Assembly: GCA_964489845.1 (NCBI GenBank)
Contig: CAZAZV010000002.1
Location: 1 to 64,000, forward strand
From: GWA1-54-12 sp964489845
GTDB taxonomy: Bacteria > Patescibacteriota > Minisyncoccia > UBA6257 > GWB1-50-10
Length of the DNA: 64,000 nucleotides
Direction: 5' to 3'
Below, one piece after another: positions 24,539-33,432 of the stretch (its first letter is position 1; each line of letters starts with the position of its first letter). Position numbers and translations under genes: made by a program. Below the pieces are notes generated by a model. That model searched no databases. It was given only the letters and a program-made list of their open reading frames with translations, and had not been told where the DNA came from.

Positions 24539-26116
24539 TTAGCTGCCGATTTGGACGACGATTTTCTTGGCGTCATTCGGTATGTCTTTGAAAAAGCTTG
24601 GCCACAAATTCACCTGCGCGCTCTTCAGGCCGGGAACCGAAAGGAGCGTAGTTTTCACCGACGCCTCGCTCTGCCCCATGAGCTGCCGCTCGACGCTCGC
24701 CACATCGAGCTTGGGGAGGGCGGTGAAGCTCCCCGTCACGGTAAACCGCAGGGTGCCGTTCTCGAGCGTGGAGGTGCTGAAAGAAAATTTCGGGTCGCTC
24801 ATCGTCACGTCGTAATCGACGGGCGATTTCACCGCGGCGAGCACCGCGGTTTCGAGGTCGGATTCCTTGAACGCGATTTCTGTAAGCGTCCCCTCCGCGA
24901 AGACGCTGAACGTGTCATCTTTGCTCACGGTTTGGTCGACGTTGAACTGCGTGAGCGTGAAGGTCTGCGCGCCATCCGGAGACACGAGTCCCCCGCCGCT
25001 CGTCACTTGCATTTCCTGCGCCACGGCATCGCGCAAAATCGTTGTCACCTGTCCTTTCGCTGCAGTGATGTCCGCATCCGTCGCGACGACATGCGCGCCG
25101 CTCGTGCCACCCGTGAGCGCGCCCGCCGGAACGCCGTAAATTTTCTGGTACTGGTCCGTGAGACCGTAATCCTTGAAGCCGGGTATGGTCCACCGCTCGC
25201 CGCTCGACGGCGTGTAGTTGTACGACTCACCCGGTTGGTCAGCAACGATGGTCGCTTCCACCTTCCCCGGCACGCCGCTTGCCTCGGCCGGAACCGTGAC
25301 GCGCGACGGTATCCGATACGTCAGTCCTTTCGGCGAAACAAACCGCGTGCTGGCGATAAGCGTCTGCGCGGAACTCCGCTCGTTGTAGATGTAGATGCTG
25401 CCGCTTGCCTTGCCCGAATCCGTCGAGCTCCCCGTCGCCGGGAACGTTTCCGTCACGTTCTTCGTGCTCGTGAAACGCTCGCCGGGAAGGATGATGTTCG
25501 TGCCGTCCACCGAATACACCGACACGTCGGTTCGGACGGTTACTGGGTTGCTGAATGTCACGGGGGTTTTCACCAAATGCAACACGATGGTCGCCCGCGG
25601 AAAATAGGTACTCCCCACCGCCCCGACGCCGCCCGCGAGGAGCAGCACGCCGAGCGCGATGGCGACCCAGCGCACGTTGAATTTCGTGGCGGGAAGCTTG
25701 CTCCGCTCGTGGCGCTCTTTCTTCTCGGGCCTCCTCGGGAGCGACACCGGCGTCGTCAGGAGCGGCCGCTCGGCACGAGCTCCGTCCCGCGCCGTACGCG
25801 GCTCCGATTTCGGAATCCGCTTGATGATGTCGACAACCATCCGTTCGTTCCTGCCGAAAATGGAATTCCGCGCCCCGAGCTTCGCCGCATAGGCAAGTTC
25901 CTCAAGATGTCGGTCGGTCGAGGTGACAACGACGTACACGCCCTGTGCATCCGCTTCGCGCTTTACGGCGTGGAAATTGTCGAGCGACTCGGCGAGCACC
26001 GAATCGCCTGGAATGTGCAAAACAAGACGCGCTCCCTTCCCCGCTTTGCCAAGGAGCGCGATGACTCGCTCAAGCCCGTCTTGCGGCTTCAGAAATATCT
26101 TTTTCCCCTCAGACAT
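24539..26116 (-). CDS. baseplate-J/gp47-like membrane protein typical of CPR
   Basis: 525 residues. The N-terminal about 110 residues form an alpha/beta domain (HIPGDSVLAESLDNFHAVKREA). A basic linker leads to one membrane span (VRWVAIALGVLLLAGGVGAVG, about 150-170). The extracytoplasmic part contains the GSIYIYNERSSAQTLIASTRF, SRVTVPAEASGVPG and ERWTIPGF segments seen in proteins annotated as baseplate J/gp47 family in Patescibacteria. The function there is unknown; an envelope or injection-like structure is only a guess. Last gene of the dnaG-rpoD-alaS operon, 9 nt after alaS. Confidence 0.6.
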   Translation of the reverse strand: MSEGKKIFLKPQDGLERVIALLGKAGKGARLVLHIPGDSVLAESLDNFHAVKREADAQGVYVVVTSTDRHLEELAYAAKLGARNSIFGRNERMVVDIIKRIPKSEPRTARDGARAERPLLTTPVSLPRRPEKKERHERSKLPATKFNVRWVAIALGVLLLAGGVGAVGSTYFPRATIVLHLVKTPVTFSNPVTVRTDVSVYSVDGTNIILPGERFTSTKNVTETFPATGSSTDSGKASGSIYIYNERSSAQTLIASTRFVSPKGLTYRIPSRVTVPAEASGVPGKVEATIVADQPGESYNYTPSSGERWTIPGFKDYGLTDQYQKIYGVPAGALTGGTSGAHVVATDADITAAKGQVTTILRDAVAQEMQVTSGGGLVSPDGAQTFTLTQFNVDQTVSKDDTFSVFAEGTLTEIAFKESDLETAVLAAVKSPVDYDVTMSDPKFSFSTSTLENGTLRFTVTGSFTALPKLDVASVERQLMGQSEASVKTTLLSVPGLKSAQVNLWPSFFKDIPNDAKKIVVQIGS

Positions 26117-26125
26117 AATACGAAA

Positions 26126-27844
26126 TTAGTATACCACACCGCGGATGCGGCGGACGCCGCGCGCGGCAGACTCTTCCTTCGTGATTTTAAACGTCCCGAT
26201 TTCCCCCGTACGCGTCACGTGCGGTCCTCCGCAGAACTCCTTGCTGTAGGCATCCGCAAGTGAGTTTCCTATGTAGTAGACGGAGACAACGTCGGGATAC
26301 ACGTCCCGCGTCGAGTGGAGCGCTCCTGTCTTTTCCGCCTCCGTCTTCGGCAACTCGATTTTTTGCACCGGTAAATCCTCGCGTATTTTCCCGTTCACCA
26401 ATTCCTCCACGCGCGTTTTTTCTTCGTTCGTCAATTTCCGCTCGAAGCCGAAATCGAAGCGCGTCCGCTCCGGCGTGATGTCGGAACCCTCTTGCGGAAT
26501 CTCCGCATGGAGCACGTCGCGGAGTGCCTGGTGGAGCAGGTGCGTCACGGTGTGCAAGCGAACGACTCGTTCCTCTTCCTCGCTCGTCCCCGCTTTCAAT
26601 TCCCCGGTGTCAAGCGTGAGGCCGTGCCCGCCGAACTTCTTCCCCGCCCCCGCGCGGGAAATTTCCTGGTGCTTCTCGAATTCCTTGTCGAAATCCTCCC
26701 GATGCAGAGCACTCACTTTCGTGCCGCTGACGTCTTTCACGACCTCGTACGGAAGTCCGAAGGTTTGGTAGAGATAAAACGCGCGCGGCGCGTCGACGAC
26801 AGCGAATTTTTCCAACTCTTTCAGCCCGCGCTCGAGCGCGGCCGAAAATTCCTCGCGCTCTTTCTCGAAAACATCGAGCACGAGTTTTTCGTCGAGTTCG
26901 CGATACGCCTCGCGGTATGACGCCACGACGGCGCGAAGCAACCGAGGCACATCGAGCCCTCTCCGCTCCCAAACAATGAGGCGGCGCAGGAGGCGGCGCA
27001 GAACGTATCCCGCTTCCTTATTCGACGGCAAGACACCGTCGGATATGAGGAACACAATCCCCCGTCCGTGGTCCGCGACAATGCGCTGCTCTTTCTCGGA
27101 CAAGGAATCGGGGAGAAGCGCGATGAGCGGCTTGAAAAGGTCCGTTTCGAAAATCGTGGGGGTACTCTGCGAAACCATCGTGAGCCGCTCGAGTCCCATG
27201 CCGGTATCGACGCCGGATATCGCGAGCGGAGCGAGCCGCTTCTCCACATCGGCATAGAATTCGTTGAACACAATGTTCCACACCTCGAGTCCCCGCACGT
27301 ACACCTCCGTCGTCGGCCCGCACGGCCCCTCGTTTCCCGTCGGTCCCCAGAATACGTCCGTGCCGTCGCCGCGGATATCCCGAACCCCGAGTGATTCCCA
27401 GATGACACGTGATTCGTCGTCACGAGGAACGTCCTTGCGCCAGTCGCCGTCCGGTACCTTGTCGGGGTCGAAAATTGTTACATAGTCAATGCTCAGTTTC
27501 ATCACGTTTGTGATGAAATCGTATGCATATTCAATCGCTTCCTTTTTGAAATATCCGCCGAAGGAAAAGTTTCCGAGCATCTCAAAGAAGGTGAGGTGAC
27601 TCTCGTCGCCCACCTCATCAATATCCGATGTGCGGAAACACTTCTGCACCGATGCGACGTTCCTGCTCCCGAAACGTTTTTTCGCACCGAGTTCTCCCGT
27701 GTAGTACCGCTTAAACTGCTGCATCCCCGCAGTAGTGAGGAGCACCGACGCATCGTTGGGTATGAGTGACGAAGACGGAACTACGACGTGTCCCTTCTGC
27801 TCAAAATACTCGAGAAACTTTTTCCTAATCTCCGCGGACGTCAT
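26126..27844 (-). CDS. alaS: alanyl-tRNA synthetase without the C-Ala domain
   Basis: 572 residues against about 870 in E. coli. Class II motifs are present (TTAGMQQFKRYYTG, RNVASVQKCFRTSDIDEVG, GVDTGMGLERL). The editing domain keeps HTVTHLLHQAL and FCGGPHVTRTGEIG, so the HxxxH and CxxxH zinc site is intact. The protein ends right after it, so the glycine-rich linker and C-Ala domain are absent. The start ATG overlaps the rpoD stop (TGATG). Confidence 0.95.
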   Translation of the reverse strand: MTSAEIRKKFLEYFEQKGHVVVPSSSLIPNDASVLLTTAGMQQFKRYYTGELGAKKRFGSRNVASVQKCFRTSDIDEVGDESHLTFFEMLGNFSFGGYFKKEAIEYAYDFITNVMKLSIDYVTIFDPDKVPDGDWRKDVPRDDESRVIWESLGVRDIRGDGTDVFWGPTGNEGPCGPTTEVYVRGLEVWNIVFNEFYADVEKRLAPLAISGVDTGMGLERLTMVSQSTPTIFETDLFKPLIALLPDSLSEKEQRIVADHGRGIVFLISDGVLPSNKEAGYVLRRLLRRLIVWERRGLDVPRLLRAVVASYREAYRELDEKLVLDVFEKEREEFSAALERGLKELEKFAVVDAPRAFYLYQTFGLPYEVVKDVSGTKVSALHREDFDKEFEKHQEISRAGAGKKFGGHGLTLDTGELKAGTSEEEERVVRLHTVTHLLHQALRDVLHAEIPQEGSDITPERTRFDFGFERKLTNEEKTRVEELVNGKIREDLPVQKIELPKTEAEKTGALHSTRDVYPDVVSVYYIGNSLADAYSKEFCGGPHVTRTGEIGTFKITKEESAARGVRRIRGVVY

Positions 27845-29019
27845 CAATATCCCTCCAGGTGCTTCACCTTCCGGTGCTTCCGAATCTGCTCGATCGCCTT
27901 CGCCTCGATCTGCCGTATCCGCTCGCGCGTCACGCCGAAGTCCTTGCCGACTTCTTCCAGGGTGTGCGTGATGTTGTCCTCGAGCCCGAAGCGCATGGAA
28001 AGAATTTTCTGTTCCCGCTCGGTGAGGTCGACGAGAATGTCCCTGATTTGCTCCTTCAAAAGGGCGTAGTTCGCCTGCTCGTCCGGCGGAATGCTCTGCT
28101 CGTCGGGCAAGAGGTCCGAGAGCGTGGAGTCCTCCTCGCTGTCGCCGATGGGCATTTCGAGCGACAACACTTCCTGCGAAATTTTCTGGATATACCGCAC
28201 CTTTTCCACCGGCACGCCCATCTCGACGGCGATTTCCTCGGGGAGCGGCTCGCGCCCCAACTCCTGCATCAGCTGCCGCCGCTCCTGCGTATACTTTGTA
28301 ATCGTCTCCACCATGTGCACGGGGATGCGGATCGTGCGCGAGTAGTCGGCCAAAGCGCGCGTCACCGCCTGGCGTATCCACCACGTCGCATAGGTCGAGA
28401 ACTTGAATCCTTTGGTGTAGTCGAATTTCTCGACCGCCCGCGTGAGTCCGATGTTCCCTTCCTGGATAAGGTCGAGGATGCTCATGTACGGGCTCCGGTT
28501 CACGTACCGCTTCGCGATGGACACGACGAGACGCAGGTTCGCCTGCACGAGTTTCTTGCGGGCTTCTTCGTCGCCCTGCTCGATGCGCTTCGCGAGTTCC
28601 TTTTCCTCGCGCGACGTGAGGAGCGGCGTTTCCCCGATCTCTTTCAGGTACATCTGCACGACATCCGGCATCCCCTCGCTCGCACGGGTCGCGGCTTTCA
28701 ATTCCTGCTTGCTTACTTCTTCGCTGTCCGCGGTAACCAGCGGCAGCGCCTCGAGCACTTTCACGCCTTCCGCTTCCAGTTTCTCGTACACGCTCTCGAT
28801 AAGGGGGATGTTGCGCTCAATGTACGGGAAGTAGCGGAGTATTTCCACGTCCGTCACGAAACCGCGCTGCTTCCCCCGTGCGACGAGTGTCGCAAGATTC
28901 TCGTCGCGGTCTTCCCCTTCCGGAACGGCAATGTGCTGCTGCGTCTCGTGGCGCTTGAGCCCCGATTCGCTCTGTGCGGAAAATCCGCACACGCTGCAGA
29001 TAAATGTTTTCTTAGCCAT
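27844..29019 (-). CDS. rpoD: primary sigma factor with an N-terminal C2H2 zinc finger
   Basis: 391 residues. Regions 1.2, 2, 3 and 4 are all present: VQMYLKEIGETPLLT, IDLIQEGNIGL-like ILDLIQEGNIGLTRAVEKFD, FKFSTYATWWIRQAVTRAL, and the C-terminal TLEEVGKDFGVTRERIRQIE. Region 1.1 is replaced by about 30 residues containing Cys8, Cys11, His24 and His29 (CX2C-X12-HX4H), a classical C2H2 finger (FICSVCGFSAQSESGLKRHE). This fusion is unusual. It sits in the dnaG-rpoD order of the macromolecular synthesis operon and overlaps dnaG by 8 nt. Confidence 0.96.
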   Translation of the reverse strand: MAKKTFICSVCGFSAQSESGLKRHETQQHIAVPEGEDRDENLATLVARGKQRGFVTDVEILRYFPYIERNIPLIESVYEKLEAEGVKVLEALPLVTADSEEVSKQELKAATRASEGMPDVVQMYLKEIGETPLLTSREEKELAKRIEQGDEEARKKLVQANLRLVVSIAKRYVNRSPYMSILDLIQEGNIGLTRAVEKFDYTKGFKFSTYATWWIRQAVTRALADYSRTIRIPVHMVETITKYTQERRQLMQELGREPLPEEIAVEMGVPVEKVRYIQKISQEVLSLEMPIGDSEEDSTLSDLLPDEQSIPPDEQANYALLKEQIRDILVDLTEREQKILSMRFGLEDNITHTLEEVGKDFGVTRERIRQIEAKAIEQIRKHRKVKHLEGY

Positions 29020-31867
29020 TGGTGCGCAACGTATCCAGTTCCCCCGAGAGTTCCGAAAATTGCTTCAGCAGCCGCTCGCGCTCGGCTTCTCCGATGACGG
29101 AAGCGATACGCGATTTGATTTCTTTCTGCTTCACTTTGAGCATCTCGATCCGCAGCTGCCGCATAAGTTCTTTGAGTTCGTCTGCCAGTTCCTCATGCGG
29201 AACATTGTTGAACAAATAACTCGCCTCGAGTTCCAGGAGTCCCCCCTCGGCCGTTCTGCGCAGGAGTATGTCCTGGTAATGCTCCGGCAAAAGGTCCTGC
29301 TCCGATTCCACTTCAGCATAAAACGAGTCATCGGAGAACGCAACGGTGAGGAGCCGCCGCGCGATGCGGTCTATGCGTTTCACTTCGGCTTCCTGCGGCG
29401 TCTCCGCTTCGACCGGCGCCGGTCCGCCGGCTTTTACGGTCGCGAACGCCTCGCGGAGCATCTGCTCCGAAATGCCCGCTGCGCGGGAGAGTTCCTTGAG
29501 CCACATATCCTGCTCCACGGCGCTCTCAAGGCGCGAGATGAGCCGCAGCATCGTCCCCACCATCCGCTTCCGCGCCGCGGGGTCGAGCGTGCCGCCGAAA
29601 CGGACGGCGAAGAGCCGCTTGAACGCGGGTTCGGCTTGCGCGACACGTTTTGCGAACCCCTCCGCGTCTCTTTCCACAAACTCCGCCGGGTCTTTAAAGG
29701 TGCCGAGATCAACCGCCTTGACATAAAAATCGAACGTCCCGAGGAGCTCGAGGGAACGCTCGAGCGCCTCGATGCCCGCCTCGTCGCTGTCGAAACTCAC
29801 GACCGCCGTGTCGGTGAGCCGCCGCAACGCGGTGAGATGCGCCGGCGTCAAACTCGTCCCGCACACCGCGACGGCATTCGTCACGCCCGCCTGGTGCGCC
29901 ATGAGGGCATCCATATATCCCTCCATGACGAAAACGCTTTTCTGCTGCGCGATGTCCCGCTTCGCCTGCGAGAACCCGTAGAGGAGTTTCGATTTTTGGA
30001 AAATCGGCGTCTCGGGAGAATTCACGTACTTGGGGTTATTGTCGTCGTCCGCGAGCACGCGCCCCGCGAAACCGACGACCCTGCCGATATTGTTCCAGAG
30101 CGGGAACATCACGCGGTTCGCGAAAAAATCTTTGTAGAGTCCTCCTCGCTTCACGGCAAAGCCCGCTTGGACGAGTGTCTCGATGGAATGTCCTTTGTGG
30201 AGGAGGTACACGGTGAGCGCGTCACCACCGGGCGCATAGCCGAGCTCAAAGCGTTTCGCTGTCTCGCCGGTGAGGCCGCGTCCCTTCAGGTACGCGATCG
30301 TTTCCGCGTTCTCTTTTAGCTTGCTCCTGAAGAAGTCCCGCGCGAGCTCGTTCACTTCGTACAATTCGGCGAAGCGGTGCTCCATGCCGCCCCGGCCGCG
30401 CGAAAGTTCGATACCCGCCCGCTCGGCGAGAAGCTGGAGCGCCTCGGGAAACTCAATGCCCTCGTAGAGCATCACGAACTTGATGACGTCTCCCCCCTGT
30501 CCGCAATTCGCCACCGCAAAATGATTTGCTACGTATGAATGGTCTTCGTCGACAGTTAAGTTATAGACAGGACCGGTATACGGTTCTTTCCACACTTCCT
30601 TTACGGGAAGGAGCCAATAACGCCTTCCTTCGACCTCCTCGTATATGAAGCTATGCTGGGACTTCGCCTCCTCCGACCAGAGGATTCTGTAGACCTCGCG
30701 ATGATTCACGCCTCGCGCATCGTGCCTTGTCCCCCGAACTCCGAAAGAAGGAAAGAGGTTGTTTCTTAAGAGTATGTCAATAACCTGCTCAGCAAGAATT
30801 CTCGAAATACTCGTGATGCTTTTATGCGTTTTTGTGGAACGACTGAATATACCGGTATGCCCATCGCCTCTGAAAATGGCATCGACCAGCACCTTCTGCT
30901 TTTCTGGAGGTAAAACTTGGAACACAAAGGGTATGTGTTTATACTCTGCTCCCTTGCCGCAAAGATTCTCAAAAATATTGGCGAGCTGTGCATGGCACGC
31001 GGTAATTTCGAGACCTGTTTTCTTTGTCTTGTTCGGATTTCTTTCATAAATCTTCGCTTCAAGTCCGAAAACGTTTTTCACGAGACGGACGATATCGTCG
31101 GCAAATTCCCGCTCATGATTCCCCAAACTGAATCGGATATACGCCCGATGACTGCTTCCCTCAGCTATCCAATAACCGAGAAGTCTCAGAAAGTCGTCAT
31201 CAAGGGCAATGTTGAGTGAAATATCCCGCGAATGAGGACCAAACGTATATCCCTTGGTCAAATAGTCATTGAGGTCGATGCGGGTCAGTTCGGCAACCGA
31301 GTTCTCAATCGGATAAAACACAAAATCGGCCGGTGCAATGCTGCCCGCATTGATTTCGATGATACTTCCGTGTTGCCGCGCCGCCTCGGAGAGCGTACGG
31401 GCCGTGCCCCGCGATACCGCATCGCGGCACAGACGATAAAACTGTTTGGTTTTCTTGCGGTAAGAAGTTGCGGGTCGCAGAACCTTCAGCTTATGGTCAG
31501 CGGTCATGGATACTGTCTCATTAAGTTTTCTCGTTCTCACATGAACTAAATCGCCCACATAATTTCTCACATGAGTCGCGAGTACTCTCCGAACCTTCCC
31601 CGAACCGGAGTAGACGTAATGATTCTCGTCAATGTCTTCTATGTTATGGAGACCAAAGGGAGTTTTTACCTTCTGACCCGGCGGGAAACACCCGAAGCAG
31701 TGCCACATCCGTCGCTCGGGAGACACCATGAAGGACGGAGTTTTCTCCTGATGGAAGGGGCAGAGCGCTTTGTAGTTCTTGCCCGCCGGCCTCAGGTCGA
31801 TGTATCCCTTTAACACATCGAGAATGTCGGTGCGCTCTTTCACGCGCTCCACGTCAGTTGTTGCCAT
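29012..31867 (-). CDS. dnaG: DNA primase with intein
   Basis: 951 residues before splicing, about 556 after. N-extein: CHC2 zinc finger with Cys36, His39 and Cys57; residues 60-454 are an intein; the C-extein resumes at Cys455, the fourth zinc ligand (CGQGGDVIKFVMLYEG). Then follow the catalytic TOPRIM region (VFVMEGYMDALMAHQAG and VVSFDSDEAGIEA) and a helical C-terminal part. It synthesises primers on the lagging strand. A promoter places the transcript start at or next to the ATG. First gene of the dnaG-rpoD-alaS operon. Confidence 0.96.
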   Translation of the reverse strand: MATTDVERVKERTDILDVLKGYIDLRPAGKNYKALCPFHQEKTPSFMVSPERRMWHCFGCFPPGQKVKTPFGLHNIEDIDENHYVYSGSGKVRRVLATHVRNYVGDLVHVRTRKLNETVSMTADHKLKVLRPATSYRKKTKQFYRLCRDAVSRGTARTLSEAARQHGSIIEINAGSIAPADFVFYPIENSVAELTRIDLNDYLTKGYTFGPHSRDISLNIALDDDFLRLLGYWIAEGSSHRAYIRFSLGNHEREFADDIVRLVKNVFGLEAKIYERNPNKTKKTGLEITACHAQLANIFENLCGKGAEYKHIPFVFQVLPPEKQKVLVDAIFRGDGHTGIFSRSTKTHKSITSISRILAEQVIDILLRNNLFPSFGVRGTRHDARGVNHREVYRILWSEEAKSQHSFIYEEVEGRRYWLLPVKEVWKEPYTGPVYNLTVDEDHSYVANHFAVANCGQGGDVIKFVMLYEGIEFPEALQLLAERAGIELSRGRGGMEHRFAELYEVNELARDFFRSKLKENAETIAYLKGRGLTGETAKRFELGYAPGGDALTVYLLHKGHSIETLVQAGFAVKRGGLYKDFFANRVMFPLWNNIGRVVGFAGRVLADDDNNPKYVNSPETPIFQKSKLLYGFSQAKRDIAQQKSVFVMEGYMDALMAHQAGVTNAVAVCGTSLTPAHLTALRRLTDTAVVSFDSDEAGIEALERSLELLGTFDFYVKAVDLGTFKDPAEFVERDAEGFAKRVAQAEPAFKRLFAVRFGGTLDPAARKRMVGTMLRLISRLESAVEQDMWLKELSRAAGISEQMLREAFATVKAGGPAPVEAETPQEAEVKRIDRIARRLLTVAFSDDSFYAEVESEQDLLPEHYQDILLRRTAEGGLLELEASYLFNNVPHEELADELKELMRQLRIEMLKVKQKEIKSRIASVIGEAERERLLKQFSELSGELDTLRTNG
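30506..31690 (-). mobile_element. intein with LAGLIDADG endonuclease in DnaG
   Basis: 395 residues in frame. It begins with Cys (CFPPGQKVKTPFG), has block B TADHKL with the TxxH pattern, endonuclease blocks LLGYWIAEG and LVDAIFRGDG, block F VYNLTVDEDHSYVA, and ends NHFAVAN before Cys. The terminal Asn and the +1 Cys are intact, but the penultimate residue is Ala rather than His, a variation found in a minority of active inteins. The two LAGLIDADG motifs keep their acidic residues, so homing could still work. It interrupts the host zinc finger before its last ligand. Confidence 0.93.
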
Positions 31868-31873
31868 ACTGAT

Positions 31874-31902
31874 ATTATAGGCAGCCCCATGCCCAAACTC
31901 AA
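31874..31902 (-). promoter_or_regulatory. dnaG operon promoter, predicted leaderless
   Basis: Minus strand: TTGAGT (31902-31897), a 17-nt spacer and TATAAT (31879-31874), then 6 nt to the ATG at 31867. A start point 7 nt below the -10 would be the start codon itself. Confidence 0.65.
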
Positions 31903-31942
31903 AATTATCGGTATCGGATACCCATAAAGTTATCCACAGGCA

Positions 31943-31971
31943 TTGACAAAAATCTGATTATTCGATATAAT
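31943..31971 (+). promoter_or_regulatory. consensus promoter of the 32.0-kb gene
   Basis: TTGACA (31943-31948), a 17-nt spacer and TATAAT (31966-31971), both perfect. The leader of about 55 nt carries a small hairpin (CCCGACGTTGTCGGG, about 31984-31998) and a strong AAGGAGG at 32021-32027. Confidence 0.85.
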
Positions 31972-32033
31972 ACGAGCAGTAAACCCGACGTTGTCGGGCT
32001 TCACAATCAAATACAAGTGCAAGGAGGATGCGG

Positions 32034-32681
32034 ATGGACAAATCGCAATCAATCGGGGCCGTACGCGGTTCGCAAACAAAACTCGAAGCATGCTTCGATA
32101 ACCAGCTCAAGACGCTGGAACGGCGCGGCGTGGGAATTACGGTTCTCTCGAAACTCCAGGAACAGAGGAGCGCCGTCATCGACGAGGCGATTCGCATCAT
32201 CGGCGGGCTGCCGGACGAAACGGACGATGGTAATTTTCCTTTCATCCCCATCATCCCGCTCACGTATTTCGGCTACTATGGCCTCGTGACGCTCGCGATG
32301 CACGATGCGGAAGAATACATCCAATTCGATGTAAGCGAGATAAGCGACGTTGTGAAAACACCGGAAGAGCCGTACTACGTCCTCAACGTAGAGGATGGGA
32401 CAATGACGCGCGGCCTGACGGTGGAGAAGGGGACCAAATTTGTCATCGACCGGGAGAGATTCCCGCTCACGACCGTTGAGGCGCTCAGCCTTTCCCTCGT
32501 CACGGACGTGCTCACTCGTCACGACATCGCGGCAACGTGCTCACGGCGCAAAAAGGACTTCACCAAGACGGCGATGGTACCCCTCATCTCCCAGGACCAC
32601 CTCGACTGGATACTGGGGTTTATCGGGAAACCGGACTGCGGAACGCCGTCATGCCAGCGCAGGCGCCGCCCCACCTCCTAA
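32034..32681 (+). CDS. uncharacterised soluble protein
   Basis: 215 residues from MDKSQSIGAV; the second ATG is chosen because it lies 6 nt after the AAGGAGG, while an upstream ATG at 32028 overlaps the site. No membrane span or signal peptide. Features: a helical N-terminal third, DDGNFPFIPIIPLTYFGYYGL, a central YVLNVEDGTMTRGLTVEKG stretch and a basic end (CQRRRRPTS). I do not recognise the family. It has a consensus promoter, strong ribosome-binding site and terminator, so it is probably a well-expressed single-gene unit, divergent from dnaG. Confidence 0.7.
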   Translation: MDKSQSIGAVRGSQTKLEACFDNQLKTLERRGVGITVLSKLQEQRSAVIDEAIRIIGGLPDETDDGNFPFIPIIPLTYFGYYGLVTLAMHDAEEYIQFDVSEISDVVKTPEEPYYVLNVEDGTMTRGLTVEKGTKFVIDRERFPLTTVEALSLSLVTDVLTRHDIAATCSRRKKDFTKTAMVPLISQDHLDWILGFIGKPDCGTPSCQRRRRPTS

Positions 32682-32687
32682 TGTGCT

Positions 32688-32717
32688 AAAGGCAGGCCAT
32701 CACCGACCTGCCTTTTT
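32688..32717. terminator. bidirectional terminator
   Basis: Stem AAAGGCAGG / CCTGCCTTT with flanking T and A runs between convergent genes. Confidence 0.75.
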
Positions 32718-32722
32718 CATAT

Positions 32723-33175
32723 TTACGCCTCGAGTGTTTTGAAAACGACTTTCCCGGAGTAGTCGAGCGCGTCTTCCGCCTTGATTTTCTGGAGCGGCGG
32801 GAGGTTTGAAACAGGAACAAATTTATATTCTGAATGTTCGTGACTCAACGTGATGTGGCTCATATCTGAAACGGCGCATGTGAAAACCGCAAGCTGTGTA
32901 TGGATGCGGGGAAGGAAGTAGATGCCGGTGAGCGTCTTCGGCTCGACGTCGAGTCCCGTCTCTTCCCGACACTCGCGCTTGAGCGCCTTATGGAGCGTTT
33001 CCGTTTTCTCCGCCGCGCCGCCGGGCAAACCCCACTCGTCATCGTACGAACTGTGCAGGAGGAGAATTTCTCCGGCGCTATTCATGATAACTCCCTGCAC
33101 GGCGAGGCCGGGCGGCGAGAGGCGCGCAACGAGGTCTCCGAAGAGATATACCATGCGCTTCAATACGTGTTTCAT
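32723..33175 (-). CDS. Nudix hydrolase
   Basis: 150 residues. The Nudix box is complete (GGAAEKTETLHKALKREC followed by REETGL). Such enzymes hydrolyse nucleoside diphosphates linked to another moiety; the substrate cannot be told. A hydrophobic N terminus (VYLFGDLVARLSPPGLAVQG) precedes the fold. It follows hicA on the same strand with a 20-nt gap. Confidence 0.85.
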   Translation of the reverse strand: MKHVLKRMVYLFGDLVARLSPPGLAVQGVIMNSAGEILLLHSSYDDEWGLPGGAAEKTETLHKALKRECREETGLDVEPKTLTGIYFLPRIHTQLAVFTCAVSDMSHITLSHEHSEYKFVPVSNLPPLQKIKAEDALDYSGKVVFKTLEA

Positions 33176-33195
33176 AACCTCGATGCTATGCGGTT

Positions 33196-33426
33196 TTATA
33201 ATGTCTCCAAAATTTCCAAATACTGCTCGCGGGTTATATTCAGGATACGGAGATTGTTGCGGATAACAAAAACCGGCAGCGTACTATCTTGCGGAACCAC
33301 TACCGGTCTCTTAACGTCTTCACGGCGATAGATGCGATGGTCTCCCTTCTCACGAACAAACACGCAACCGACCCGGAGTAAAAATTTCTCGAACGTTTTC
33401 CAATCGACAGGACGAATCCTTGGCAT
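33196..33426 (-). CDS. hicA: HicA-family mRNA interferase toxin
   Basis: 76 residues. The HicA fold features are visible: WKTFEKFLLRVGCVFVREKGDHRIYRR with the catalytic His at residue 30, then VVVP and a helix ending TREQYLEIL. In the family the toxin cleaves mRNA while bound ribosomes translate. It lies 6 nt after the antitoxin gene, an antitoxin-first order. Confidence 0.88.
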   Translation of the reverse strand: MPRIRPVDWKTFEKFLLRVGCVFVREKGDHRIYRREDVKRPVVVPQDSTLPVFVIRNNLRILNITREQYLEILETL

Positions 33427-33432
33427 CCTACA

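Noticed and set aside
24524..26263. Plus-strand frame of 579 residues
   Set aside because: Reverse-strand shadow of the baseplate-J-like gene, without domain motifs.
27859..30319. Long plus-strand frames over rpoD and dnaG
   Set aside because: Shadows of well-supported genes on the minus strand.
31571..31813. Plus-strand frame of 80 residues within dnaG
   Set aside because: Antisense to the intein junction and zinc finger; no motif.
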